Positions 1-7,948 of a stretch of 64,000 bases of DNA are shown here, one piece after another (the first letter of the stretch is position 1; each line of letters opens with the position of its first letter). A model generated the notes under the pieces. It made no database searches, was not told where the DNA came from, and saw nothing but the letters and a program-made list of their open reading frames with translations. Position numbers and translations under genes: made by a program. Source of the DNA: Flavobacteriales bacterium (GTDB taxonomy: Bacteria; Bacteroidota; Bacteroidia; Flavobacteriales_E; Vicingaceae); assembly GCA_013359255.1 (NCBI GenBank), contig JABWCF010000004.1, positions 1 through 64,000 of the forward strand. The letters are read 5' to 3'.

Positions 1-172
1 TTTCTTCTCTGCTTCCTCTGCTGCTTTCTTTGCAGCGGCTTCTTCAGCCAGTTTTTTCTTCTCTGCTTCCTCTGCTGCTTTCTTTGCAGCGGCTTCTTCG
101 GCCAGTTTTTTCTTCTCTGCTTCCTCTGCTGCTTTCTTTGCAGCAGCTTCTTCGGCTAATCGTTTCGCTTCC
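1..172. repeat. 54-base tandem repeat, about three copies
   Basis: The string ctctgcttcctctgctgctt recurs starting at 7, 61 and 115, an exact period of 54 bases, and the array continues past the window edge. Copies differ only by a few bases (for example tcttcagcc versus tcttcggcc). The repeat is in frame with the minus-strand gene and encodes an 18-residue Glu/Ala/Lys unit, so copy-number changes keep the frame. Confidence 0.9.
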
Positions 173-702
173 GCTTCATCTGCTTTTCTTTTAGCATCAT
201 CAATTTTAGTTTGAGTATCAAATTGAGCCATCATTTTATCCAATTTAGCTTTTATACTATTCGTATAAGCTAAGTCCCAGTCTAGCTTTCCTGTAGATTT
301 TTGATATTTTGCTTTTCCTATAGGGTTGTTTTCTAAAAGAGAGAAATCCATACCTTTTTGGTCTTCAAATAAAGTCATCTCAATAAACATATTATTAACC
401 GACTTATGATCTTCTTCGGGAATAGAAGCTGTTTGAACAAGAACTTTTTTAGAAACAAAGCCTGGTTTCGAAAAAATAATCATGTAATCGGAACCCAGTG
501 GGGTTTGAAATTTAAACTTTCCGCTGCTTGTTGTTACGAATGTGGCAAAAGGTAATTTGTCTTGTTCTACAGTAATAGTAACCCCTTCAAGTTTTTTTTC
601 ACTAACAAAGTGTTTTACCACCCCATCTACGCTTATTAAAACTTGAGAATACATGGGCTTTATAAGGCCTAAAAACAGGTATAAAAAGATGATTTTTTTC
701 AT
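1..702 (-). CDS. Secreted repeat protein, carboxypeptidase-regulatory-like N-terminus (C-terminus off window)
   Basis: This gene is open at the left edge of the window, so only its first 234 codons are visible. Translation from the ATG at 702 gives a hydrophobic signal peptide ending near MYSQ. A domain of about 90 residues follows that looks like the carboxypeptidase-regulatory/CNA-B fold (SGKFKFQTPLGSDYMIIFSK, then KPGFVSKKVLV). After a linker, an Ala/Glu/Lys-rich charged segment begins at about residue 170. It is built from an 18-residue unit (54 bases) of the type AEEAAAKKAAEEAEKKKL, almost certainly helical or coiled coil. The likely location is periplasm or outer membrane. The function is unknown. 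A TonB- or TolA-like linker or an OmpA-type C-terminus beyond the edge is possible but not visible. Confidence 0.7.
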   Translation of the reverse strand, partial: MKKIIFLYLFLGLIKPMYSQVLISVDGVVKHFVSEKKLEGVTITVEQDKLPFATFVTTSSGKFKFQTPLGSDYMIIFSKPGFVSKKVLVQTASIPEEDHKSVNNMFIEMTLFEDQKGMDFSLLENNPIGKAKYQKSTGKLDWDLAYTNSIKAKLDKMMAQFDTQTKIDDAKRKADEAEAKRLAEEAAAKKAAEEAEKKKLAEEAAAKKAAEEAEKKKLAEEAAAKKAAEEAEKK

Positions 703-708
703 AGTGAC

Positions 709-716
709 CAAAATTA
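709..716 (-). promoter_or_regulatory. Probable -7 box TAATTTTG of the repeat-protein gene
   Basis: On the minus strand the sequence reads TAATTTTG, a match to the Bacteroidota -7 consensus TAnnTTTG. It ends 7 bases before the ATG at 702, which would place the transcription start on or next to the start codon (leaderless mRNA). No clear -33 TTTG is seen. Confidence 0.45.
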
Positions 717-764
717 ATAATTAATGATGTAAATCAGCGTATTATATATAAAATCAGAAAATAC

Positions 765-772
765 TATTTTTG
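765..772 (+). promoter_or_regulatory. Probable -7 box TATTTTTG of yajQ
   Basis: TATTTTTG matches the Bacteroidota TAnnTTTG -7 element and lies 17 bases upstream of the yajQ ATG, implying a 5' leader of about 10 bases. No convincing -33 TTTG is visible. Confidence 0.4.
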
Positions 773-788
773 AACAAAATCAAATCTT

Positions 789-1280
789 ATGCCTTCATTC
801 GATATTATTTCAAAAGTAGATATTCAGAAATTAGACAATGCTGTAAATGTGGTAAAGAAAGAATTGCTTACTCGCTATGATTTTAAGGGGACAGAAACTT
901 CGGTAGAACTAGATAAAAAAAACATTTTGCTTTTAGTCTCTACTTCTCACAGCATGGGTACCGGAGCTATCGTTGATATTATTATAAGCCGAAGCATGAA
1001 ACAGGGATTGGATGCCCGATTTTTCGATTTTTCGAAAGAAGAATACCCTTCAGGGAAAGTTATAAAAAAAGATATTCCGGTAAAAAATGGGATAGAGAGA
1101 GAAACAGCAAAGAAAATTGTGAAAATAATAAAGGATTCAGGAGCTAAAGTTCAGCCATCTATAATGGATAATCTGATAAGAGTAAGCGGAAAAAAAATAG
1201 ATGATTTGCAGGCTGTAATTGGTCTTCTAAAAGGAAATAATACCATAGATATTCCTCTGCAGTTCGAAAATTTTAAGTAA
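789..1280 (+). CDS. yajQ: YajQ family nucleotide-binding protein
   Basis: The 163-residue protein has the full length and the hallmark N-terminus of the YajQ/UPF0234 family (PSFDIISKVD, then RYDFKGT). The family folds as two ferredoxin-like domains. Proteins of this family bind nucleotides, and some bind cyclic di-GMP and act as effectors; others are reported to bind nucleic acid. It is cytoplasmic and a single-gene unit here, with its own promoter-like box. Family assignment is secure; whether this copy senses cyclic di-GMP is unknown. Confidence 0.93.
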   Translation: MPSFDIISKVDIQKLDNAVNVVKKELLTRYDFKGTETSVELDKKNILLLVSTSHSMGTGAIVDIIISRSMKQGLDARFFDFSKEEYPSGKVIKKDIPVKNGIERETAKKIVKIIKDSGAKVQPSIMDNLIRVSGKKIDDLQAVIGLLKGNNTIDIPLQFENFK

Positions 1281-1291
1281 TGGCGAAAGAA

Positions 1292-1417
1292 TCAAAAAAA
1301 CATACCGCGACTGTTGATATCGTGGTTTTGTGAATGATTGATATAGCCAGTTTTCCCTCCTCTTAGTAAAACTACAATAAGGGCAAAAACAATAACAATG
1401 ATTCCAATTAATAACAT
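1292..1417 (-). CDS. Small 41-residue membrane protein (hypothetical)
   Basis: The ATG at 1417 opens a 41-codon frame. It begins with a strongly hydrophobic segment (LLIGIIVIVFALIVVLL), followed by a short polar tail containing RGGKTGYINHS. One membrane span with a positively charged tail is what a real single-pass microprotein looks like. A longer frame from 1525 exists but would overlap the start of the phosphatase gene, and its extra residues look non-coding. No family is recognised. The gene may be spurious. Confidence 0.35.
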   Translation of the reverse strand: MLLIGIIVIVFALIVVLLRGGKTGYINHSQNHDINSRGMFF

Positions 1418-1498
1418 AAAAAACTCTTTTTGGTAGTTTAACGAGACAAAGGTACTAAAAGTTTCGACAAATTGAATTAAAATATAGATTAAATTTCC

Positions 1499-1996
1499 AT
1501 GAAAACAATCTTTCTTTTGCGTCATGCCAAATCAGACTGGTCTAACAATGAGCTTTTAGACTACGACCGTCCCTTAAATAAAAGAGGACAAAAAGACGCA
1601 TTTTTAATGAGTAAACTTTTTAAAGAGAAACTATCAAATGTAGATGCGATTTACAGTAGTACGGCCCTCAGAGCAGAACAAACGACACTTGTTTTTTCAA
1701 ATGAATTGAGAGTAAAAAAAGAGGATATATACTGGAAGAAAGAGATATACGACTATCACTACGAAATGCAAAAACTTATACATATTCTTTTAACTATCGA
1801 AAATAGATTTCATCAAATATTGTTTGTTGGGCATAATCCGGGAATAAGCGAAATGGCTTCATACTTGTGCGGAGAACTAAGCATTACAATGCCAACATGC
1901 TGTATTCTAAAAATAGAATTACAAATTAAGCATTGGGAAGAAATTAGTGCCCATTGCGGAAATTATATTTTTCAGGAGTACCCTAAAAAATACTAA
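1499..1996 (+). CDS. sixA: SixA-type phosphohistidine phosphatase
   Basis: The 165-residue protein starts with the histidine-phosphatase signature LLRHAKSDW, in which R8-H9 is the RHG-like catalytic motif; His9 would carry the phosphate. A second catalytic histidine lies in VGHNPG (His112). The RHAK variant and short length match SixA-like proteins, which remove phosphate from histidine in phosphorelay proteins. The true substrate here is not shown. It converges on the dehydrogenase gene downstream with only 16 bases between them. Confidence 0.85.
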   Translation: MKTIFLLRHAKSDWSNNELLDYDRPLNKRGQKDAFLMSKLFKEKLSNVDAIYSSTALRAEQTTLVFSNELRVKKEDIYWKKEIYDYHYEMQKLIHILLTIENRFHQILFVGHNPGISEMASYLCGELSITMPTCCILKIELQIKHWEEISAHCGNYIFQEYPKKY

Positions 1997-2012
1997 AATA
2001 AGTAAGCTACTG

Positions 2013-2900
2013 CTAACAAAACGAATTAGATACCACTAACTCCTTGTTTCCATGAGTGTATGAATAAAACCCTTCGCCAGACTTAACCCCCAATCTGCCG
2101 GCTGTTACCATATTTACTAATAGGGGGCAGGGGGCGTATTTTGGATTGCCGAAACCTTTGTACATTACCTCTAATATAGAAAGGCATACATCTAAACCAA
2201 TAAAATCGGCTAATTGTAATGGCCCCATAGGGTGAGCCATACCTAATTTCATCACATGGTCTATTTCGGCCACTCCGGCTACTCCTTCGTAGAGGGTATA
2301 AATACTTTCGTTTATCATGGGCATTAGAATTCGATTTGCAACAAAGCCCGGGTAATCGTTTACTTCTACCGGAGTTTTATTTAACCTTTTAGCAAGTTCC
2401 ATGATGCTAAAAGTAACTTCGTCCGAAGTGGCATAACCTCTTATTATTTCTACCAGTTTCATAACTGGTACAGGGTTCATAAAGTGCATGCCTATTATTT
2501 TTTCGGAACGCTTTGTTACAGAAGCTATTTTAGTTATAGAGATGGAGGATGTATTGGAGGCAAGTATGGTATCCGGCTTACAAATAGCATCTAATTCTTT
2601 AAAAATAGAGAGTTTAATTTCTGTATTTTCGGTGGCGGCTTCTATTACTAAATCGGCATTTTCTATTCCATTTTTAATAGAAGTAAATGTTTTTATGTTG
2701 CTGATTGTGTTTACTTTATCCGCTTCTTTAATATTTCCTTTAGAAACCATCCTGTCTAGATTTTTAGAAATAGTAGCCAAGCCTTTTTCTATTGCTTTTT
2801 CAGAAAGATCTATCATGGCTACATTAAAGCCATTTTGTGCAAATACATGCACAATACCATTTCCCATTGTTCCTGCTCCAATTACTGCTATATTTTTCAT
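2013..2900 (-). CDS. hbd: 3-hydroxybutyryl-CoA dehydrogenase
   Basis: The 295-residue protein has an N-terminal Rossmann NAD-binding motif GAGTMG (residues 8-13) and the family signature around GMHFMNPVPVMKLVEI with the catalytic histidine. The C-terminal helical domain includes GPLQLADFIGLDV. It interconverts 3-hydroxyacyl-CoA and 3-oxoacyl-CoA with NAD(P) in beta-oxidation or butyrate/amino-acid breakdown. At 295 residues it is the short monofunctional type, not the fused FadB type. It is the last gene of a minus-strand run, 54 bases after the sugar transferase; the link to that operon is probably positional. Confidence 0.92.
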   Translation of the reverse strand: MKNIAVIGAGTMGNGIVHVFAQNGFNVAMIDLSEKAIEKGLATISKNLDRMVSKGNIKEADKVNTISNIKTFTSIKNGIENADLVIEAATENTEIKLSIFKELDAICKPDTILASNTSSISITKIASVTKRSEKIIGMHFMNPVPVMKLVEIIRGYATSDEVTFSIMELAKRLNKTPVEVNDYPGFVANRILMPMINESIYTLYEGVAGVAEIDHVMKLGMAHPMGPLQLADFIGLDVCLSILEVMYKGFGNPKYAPCPLLVNMVTAGRLGVKSGEGFYSYTHGNKELVVSNSFC

Positions 2901-2954
2901 TTTTTTGTGTTTAAATTTAATCGCAAAAGTAAATAATAGAAATAAATAATACCC

Positions 2955-4373
2955 CTATTTTCCACTACCTTTTAAAACTATAAGGATTGTATAAATGAGT
3001 ATTTTAAAATCAACAAGCAGCGACATGTTTTCGATATACAAAATATCGTATTTTAGTCTTTCTATCATTTGTTCAACATTTTCGGCATAACCGTACTTTA
3101 CTTGACCCCAAGAGGTAATTCCTGGCCTAACTTTTAACAAGTGCCTGAAATGAGGGGCTCGTTCGGTAATTTGGTTAATATAGAATTGTCTTTCTGGTCT
3201 TGGCCCCACCAAGGACATTTCTCCAATTAATACATTGAAAAACTGTGGTATTTCGTCTAACCTTATTTTACGCATAAATTTCCCAAAAGGAGTAATTCTA
3301 TTGTCATTTACGCTCGATAATGCCGGACCATTTTTCTCTGCATCGATAAGCATAGACCTAAACTTAAAAATATAAAAAGGTTTTCCGTGGTGCCCAATTC
3401 TTTCCTGAACGTAAAAAATTGGGCCTTTAGAGGTAAGTTTAACTGCTAAAGCGGTAAAAAGGTATACCGGAGAAAAAACAATTAATACAAACAATGAAAA
3501 AAAGATATCTATCAGACGTTTAACTGATTGTTGCCAGGGTGGCATTATTTCGGCATTAATTACAATAAGAGGGGCACCAAATATAGCCGACATTTTAACT
3601 GAGCCGGACAATATATCGTACATGCCCGGAATTATCTTTATTAAGACTCCAGACCCTTCTAACTCGTTTATAATTCGCCATAAGTCTTTATGCTCAGAGG
3701 ATTCTATAGCTATAATAACCTCTTCGATTTTATTTTCTTCTACTACTTTTCTTAAGTCTTTGCAATTACCTAAGTGAGGTAAATAAGGGGTTAAAAGATG
3801 TTTTTCTTGTTCGTCTTTAACATGGGTAAAGCCAATAAATTTATTGCCCCATGATTTTTTTTCACCTTCCATTTCCTTGTAAAGATTCAAAGCTCTTTCG
3901 TTAGACCCTATGAGCAAGGTATTAAACCCTATCTGCCTGTTTTGAATACGCTTTACAGTATGTGTAGTAAGTATAACCCGAAATAAAAAGGTGAGAAAGA
4001 AGTGTAAAGAGAATAGAAAAATAAACGATTGATAATAGTTTTTATAGTTGGCAACCGTGTCGTCTAAAATAAAAAAGAAGAAGATAATAAGAATACCAAT
4101 TAATGAGATAAATAGAGTTTGCCCAAGTTCTTTTAGTCGAGACTTCCTGTAAATGTTTTTATATGTTCCGCTAATTGCATATAAGCCAAGCCATAATAAT
4201 GGAATAAATACAAGACCTACGTAAAAATTGGTGTCAAATTCAAGAGGTATTTCTATTCCGAATTTTTGTTGTTCGGGAACGGTTTTTCTGTAGATATAAA
4301 AAACTGCCCAGGCAGAAAAAGCACTAATGTAGTCTAATAAAACATATTTTAATACCTGCCATTTTTTGTTCAT
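2955..4373 (-). CDS. Polyprenyl-phosphate sugar phosphotransferase (exopolysaccharide initiation)
   Basis: The 472-residue protein has several predicted membrane spans in its first 130 residues, a nucleotide-binding-like middle region (TLLIGSNERALNLYKEM), and a C-terminal bacterial sugar-transferase domain from about residue 280. The latter shows KRLIDIFFS, the FKFRSM motif, LDEIPQF and SLVGPRPE. Such enzymes load the first sugar-phosphate onto undecaprenyl phosphate at the inner membrane for capsule, exopolysaccharide or O-antigen. It overlaps the upstream lipoprotein gene by one base. The sugar specificity cannot be read from the sequence. No polymerase or flippase gene lies nearby. Confidence 0.9.
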   Translation of the reverse strand: MNKKWQVLKYVLLDYISAFSAWAVFYIYRKTVPEQQKFGIEIPLEFDTNFYVGLVFIPLLWLGLYAISGTYKNIYRKSRLKELGQTLFISLIGILIIFFFFILDDTVANYKNYYQSFIFLFSLHFFLTFLFRVILTTHTVKRIQNRQIGFNTLLIGSNERALNLYKEMEGEKKSWGNKFIGFTHVKDEQEKHLLTPYLPHLGNCKDLRKVVEENKIEEVIIAIESSEHKDLWRIINELEGSGVLIKIIPGMYDILSGSVKMSAIFGAPLIVINAEIMPPWQQSVKRLIDIFFSLFVLIVFSPVYLFTALAVKLTSKGPIFYVQERIGHHGKPFYIFKFRSMLIDAEKNGPALSSVNDNRITPFGKFMRKIRLDEIPQFFNVLIGEMSLVGPRPERQFYINQITERAPHFRHLLKVRPGITSWGQVKYGYAENVEQMIERLKYDILYIENMSLLVDFKILIYTILIVLKGSGK

Positions 4374-5227
4374 CAGAAAGAAATAAGTTTGATATTATCC
4401 ATGTAAATATTAGCAGGAGAATCGGTTGAATTTCTGTTTAAGCCAAAAAAAACTAAAATAGGTGAATTGGGTTTTAAAGCCACTTTTTCGGTAAGATTAA
4501 CATATATCTTATTCCATGTTTCTGTTGGGTTTAGATACACTAAGGAATATTGATTGGCTGGAGCTGGATAATCGAAATAAATACCAACAATAAGCACTTG
4601 ATTTATTTTATAATTAAGTTCTAAAAAAACAGGTTTTTGAGAACGAGGAATATTGTTTTGAATAGGGGAGATAGCTTCAAATTTTAGTGTAGAATTATAC
4701 AAATATGCGGCTCCGGAAGAAGTGCCTTCAAAGGCCAACGGGTTGGTTACTATTTTAAACGATGTGTCGCTGTCGCTTGAATAGGTAAATGAAATTCCTG
4801 CCAGGTCAAAATCCTCTGTCCAATGAAAAATTGTTTCAGGTCTGTATGTAAACGATGGCTTTATATTAATCGTTTTATTTTCTTCTAAATCAATATATTC
4901 CGAATAGTCAGTATAAAAAGGATAGGCCGTTCTTGTATTAGCTATTCCGTTAACTTTAATACCTGCCTTTATGGTTATTTTGTGATTACCTTGTTCTAGA
5001 ATGGGAATTTTTACAGGTAGCTCAAATGCTCCAATAAAATCATCGTTTAAATAGACCCATATATCGGTGATTTTGTGTGAGGCAGATCCATGTGTTTGAT
5101 AATGGGTATTCACAAAAACACTATCGACAAAAAGGTAGGACGGAATTTTAGATTTAGAACATCCCCAAATGAAAGTTCCTGATAGAAACAGAAAAAAATA
5201 CATTTTTTTGCCCATAAACGCTCTCAA
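4373..5227 (-). CDS. Hypothetical lipoprotein, 284 residues
   Basis: The N-terminus has a short positive stretch, a hydrophobic core and a lipobox-like IWGC (cysteine at residue 23 of the longest frame), so the protein is probably lipidated. The start is uncertain: the ATG at 5215 (MGKKMYF) fits a signal peptide as well as the one at 5227. The body is rich in beta-strand sequence, and its C-terminal half may be a carbohydrate-binding-like beta-sandwich (paired aromatic residues around IFHWTEDFDLAG, final IYMDNIKLISF). I do not recognise a family. It sits between the oxidoreductase (46 bases upstream) and the sugar transferase (1-base overlap). Confidence 0.6.
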   Translation of the reverse strand: MRAFMGKKMYFFLFLSGTFIWGCSKSKIPSYLFVDSVFVNTHYQTHGSASHKITDIWVYLNDDFIGAFELPVKIPILEQGNHKITIKAGIKVNGIANTRTAYPFYTDYSEYIDLEENKTINIKPSFTYRPETIFHWTEDFDLAGISFTYSSDSDTSFKIVTNPLAFEGTSSGAAYLYNSTLKFEAISPIQNNIPRSQKPVFLELNYKINQVLIVGIYFDYPAPANQYSLVYLNPTETWNKIYVNLTEKVALKPNSPILVFFGLNRNSTDSPANIYMDNIKLISF

Positions 5228-5273
5228 ATCTGACCCGTTAACGCTGCAAAAATAAGATTATTGTTTAAACATG

Positions 5274-6266
5274 TTATTCTTCTGTCGAATGAGCTGTAAT
5301 TTTAAGTTTTTCAATTATTTGAATAGCTACCTGCAGGGCGTTTACGCCATCGTGTAAGGTTACCGGAGGTGTGGTATTGTTAATTATGGAAAGAGCGAAG
5401 TGGGTAAGTTCTTCCTTAATAGAATTAATGGATTCTATTTTAGGGTTTTCGAAATAAATTTGTTTTTTCCCTTTTTCGTTGCCAAGATCTATAGTAATAG
5501 AAAGTGGGTCTATCTCATTTTCCGATACATTTTTAAGTTTAACAATGCTTACTTCTTTATCTAAAAAATCAACAGAAATGTATGCGTCTCGCTGAAAAAA
5601 GCGAGATTTTCGCATGTTCTTAAGAGAAATACGGCTAGCTGTAAGATTTGCCACACATCCATTGTCAAATTCTATTCGGGCATTAGCAATATCGGGCGTG
5701 TCGCTCACTACAGCTACCCCGCTCGCACTTATTCTACGAATGTTTGATTTAACAATACTAAGCACTACGTCTATATCATGAATCATTAAATCTAATATGA
5801 CCGAAACATCTGTTCCTCTTGGGTTAAACTGGGCTAAGCGGTGCGTTTCTATAAACATTGGTTCCGTGCAATATGCCGAAGCGGCCAAGAATGCCGGATT
5901 AAATCGCTCCACATGACCAACCTGCACTTTCACATTTGCTTCTAGTGCAATGCGAAGTAAGGATTTTCCCTCATCAATAGTAGCCGTTACTGGTTTTTCG
6001 ATAAATAAGTGCTTGGAACTTTTTAATGCAAGTTTTGCATACTTAAAATGATGAATGGTTGGGGTTACAATATCTACGGCATCAACTTCATCTATTAATT
6101 CTTCAACGGTATCAAAACTTCTGATATTAAATTCTGTAGATACACTCTTCCTTACCAACTCGTTACTATCATAAAAACCTACTAATTGGAATAGCTCAAT
6201 TTCTTTCAGTAAACGCAAATGAATCTTACCTAAATGACCTGCTCCTACAACACCTATTTTTATCAT
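5274..6266 (-). CDS. Gfo/Idh/MocA family sugar oxidoreductase
   Basis: The 330-residue protein has an N-terminal Rossmann motif GVVGAGHLGKIH and the family EKP signature in FIEKPVTATIDEG. It is followed by GHVERFNP and a C-terminal alpha/beta domain including DLMIHDIDVVLSI. Members oxidise or reduce sugars and nucleotide sugars with NAD(P). Its position as first gene ahead of a lipoprotein and a sugar transferase suggests a role in making a surface-sugar precursor, but that is inference. A TACCTTTG box lies 18 bases upstream of the start. Confidence 0.85.
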   Translation of the reverse strand: MIKIGVVGAGHLGKIHLRLLKEIELFQLVGFYDSNELVRKSVSTEFNIRSFDTVEELIDEVDAVDIVTPTIHHFKYAKLALKSSKHLFIEKPVTATIDEGKSLLRIALEANVKVQVGHVERFNPAFLAASAYCTEPMFIETHRLAQFNPRGTDVSVILDLMIHDIDVVLSIVKSNIRRISASGVAVVSDTPDIANARIEFDNGCVANLTASRISLKNMRKSRFFQRDAYISVDFLDKEVSIVKLKNVSENEIDPLSITIDLGNEKGKKQIYFENPKIESINSIKEELTHFALSIINNTTPPVTLHDGVNALQVAIQIIEKLKITAHSTEE

Positions 6267-6283
6267 GATGAAAAAAATGAAAA

Positions 6284-6291
6284 CAAAGGTA
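6284..6291 (-). promoter_or_regulatory. Probable -7 box TACCTTTG of the oxidoreductase operon
   Basis: The minus strand reads TACCTTTG here, an exact TAnnTTTG match, 18 bases before the ATG at 6266. The short distance implies a leader of roughly 10-14 bases. Confidence 0.5.
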
Positions 6292-6419
6292 CAAGTTCAC
6301 TCATTTTATAAAGTAAAGAAGATATTCTTGTTATCAACAAATAGGTATTGATAATAGAACAAGAAACTGTAAAGTATGCGTAGTATTATTCTTTTCTTTT
6401 GTAATCGGAAAAAACGAAG

Positions 6420-7076
6420 ATGGAAGATAATTATAAACACAAAGGTCTGCGAAAAAAATTAGCTGAAATTGTAAAAAACAAAGGAATACTCAATAGTGCG
6501 GTGTTGGAAGCTATAGAAACCGTCCCCCGTCATTTGTTTTTTTCCGATTCGGCTTTTGCATACATTCATGCCTACGATGATAAAGCTTTTCCGATTGGTT
6601 CCGGACAAACTATTTCGCAACCATATACAGTGGCATTACAAACCGAATTATTAGAGTTAAACTCAGGCGAAAAAGTACTTGAAATTGGCACTGGTTCAGG
6701 TTATCAAACTGCTGTGCTTGCTTGTTTTGGGGTAAAAATTTATTCTATTGAGAGAGTAAAAACCTTATACGACAAAACGAGAGTTCTAATGGCAAAACTA
6801 AAAATACAAGCCAAATTGTTTTATGGTGATGGTTATTTAGGATTACCGACTTTTGCACCATTTGATAAAATTATTGCTACAGCAGGGGCACCTAGCATTC
6901 CTCCAGCTTTATTGCAGCAATTAAAAATAGGAGGTATAATGGTAATACCTGTAGGCGAAGGCAGTGAGCAAATTATGAAAAGGATTATTAAGAAGTCTGA
7001 AAACGAGTATGTTACGGAAGAACACGGTGTTTGTCGTTTTGTGCCTATGCTCGAAAAAAGGGTAGAAGAAAAATAA
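6420..7076 (+). CDS. pcm: Protein-L-isoaspartate O-methyltransferase
   Basis: The 218-residue protein shows the PCMT signatures: RHLFFSDSAF near residue 38, ISQPYTVALQTELL, then the SAM-binding motif LEIGTGSGYQTAVLA. It methylates isoaspartyl residues arising in ageing proteins, using S-adenosylmethionine, so that they can revert to aspartate. It is cytoplasmic and of normal family length. It stands alone between a divergent oxidoreductase operon and a beta-barrel gene. Confidence 0.93.
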   Translation: MEDNYKHKGLRKKLAEIVKNKGILNSAVLEAIETVPRHLFFSDSAFAYIHAYDDKAFPIGSGQTISQPYTVALQTELLELNSGEKVLEIGTGSGYQTAVLACFGVKIYSIERVKTLYDKTRVLMAKLKIQAKLFYGDGYLGLPTFAPFDKIIATAGAPSIPPALLQQLKIGGIMVIPVGEGSEQIMKRIIKKSENEYVTEEHGVCRFVPMLEKRVEEK

Positions 7077-7137
7077 AAAAGAAACCATAAAATAATATCC
7101 ATAAGTTTGAGTTCTTTTTTTGCAATAAAAAAATAAC

Positions 7138-7878
7138 ATGAAAAAAAACATATTCTTTATTTCCATTATCTCCTTTTTTGTTACAACTGCAATGCAAGCA
7201 CAAACAGATTCTGTAAAGGCCTATGAAGGAAACTGGGGAGTAGCACTCAATATTTCTGGAATGATTAATAACATAGGTTTAACTAATTTTAAAGACGTAA
7301 ATAATAATAATTCTGTACTCTTTAAACACTTTTTAAAAGATGATTTAGCCTTGCGTTTTGGTGTAGGTATTAAAACTGTGAGCGATAAATTTACCTCGGC
7401 TGATAGTGTAGGAACCATATTGGTAGAAGTAGATTCTATCTACAAGCGAAACGATATCTCTTTTTCTGCCGGAATAGAAAAGCATCTGGGAAAATCGAAA
7501 AGATTAGACCCCTATTTGGGAACAGAATTTTCGTTTGGTTTTATAGGAAGAGCCAAGGCCGATGCTACAACGAAACAATCTGATGTGAGTGGCACTTCTA
7601 CCTTGCAACGCATTATGCAACAAGACGGAGGAAGTGCTGTATCTTTAAATATGCTGGTAGGATTCAACTACTTTTTTTCCGATAAGCTTTCGCTAGGAGC
7701 AGAAACCGCATTGGGGTATTCATACCTTACCACAGGAGGCAACTACTCTATAAGCATAGTAGATACCCCAGTTAGTGGAACCGGGAATTCTTCTTTTAAC
7801 AGAGGAATAGCGAAGCAAACCAATGCAGGATTAAAAGTCTATTCATCTGCTGCACTCATTCTAAGCTTCTATTTCTAA
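7138..7878 (+). CDS. Outer-membrane beta-barrel protein
   Basis: The 246-residue protein has a clear signal peptide ending at MQAQ (about residue 22). Alternating hydrophobic strands follow (NWGVALNISGM, LALRFGVGIKTV, LDPYLGTEFSFGF), and the C-terminus ends in aromatic Phe-Tyr-Phe, as expected of a barrel recognised by the BAM machinery. Predicted 8- to 10-strand porin-like fold. Function is unknown. Confidence 0.75.
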   Translation: MKKNIFFISIISFFVTTAMQAQTDSVKAYEGNWGVALNISGMINNIGLTNFKDVNNNNSVLFKHFLKDDLALRFGVGIKTVSDKFTSADSVGTILVEVDSIYKRNDISFSAGIEKHLGKSKRLDPYLGTEFSFGFIGRAKADATTKQSDVSGTSTLQRIMQQDGGSAVSLNMLVGFNYFFSDKLSLGAETALGYSYLTTGGNYSISIVDTPVSGTGNSSFNRGIAKQTNAGLKVYSSAALILSFYF

Positions 7879-7948
7879 TTTTTAAATAGAACCTATACGT
7901 TTTTTCTATGTATCTTTAATTCCGCTTGATTAGAATAAGCAAAAAGAG

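Noticed and set aside
1-172. Regular repeats at the left edge as a CRISPR array
   Set aside because: The 54-base units are contiguous with no unique spacers and lie in frame in a coding sequence.
2488-2949. Long open frame opposite the 3-hydroxybutyryl-CoA dehydrogenase
   Set aside because: It lies entirely antisense to a well conserved enzyme and has no recognisable domain; similar antisense frames elsewhere in the window were dropped for the same reason.
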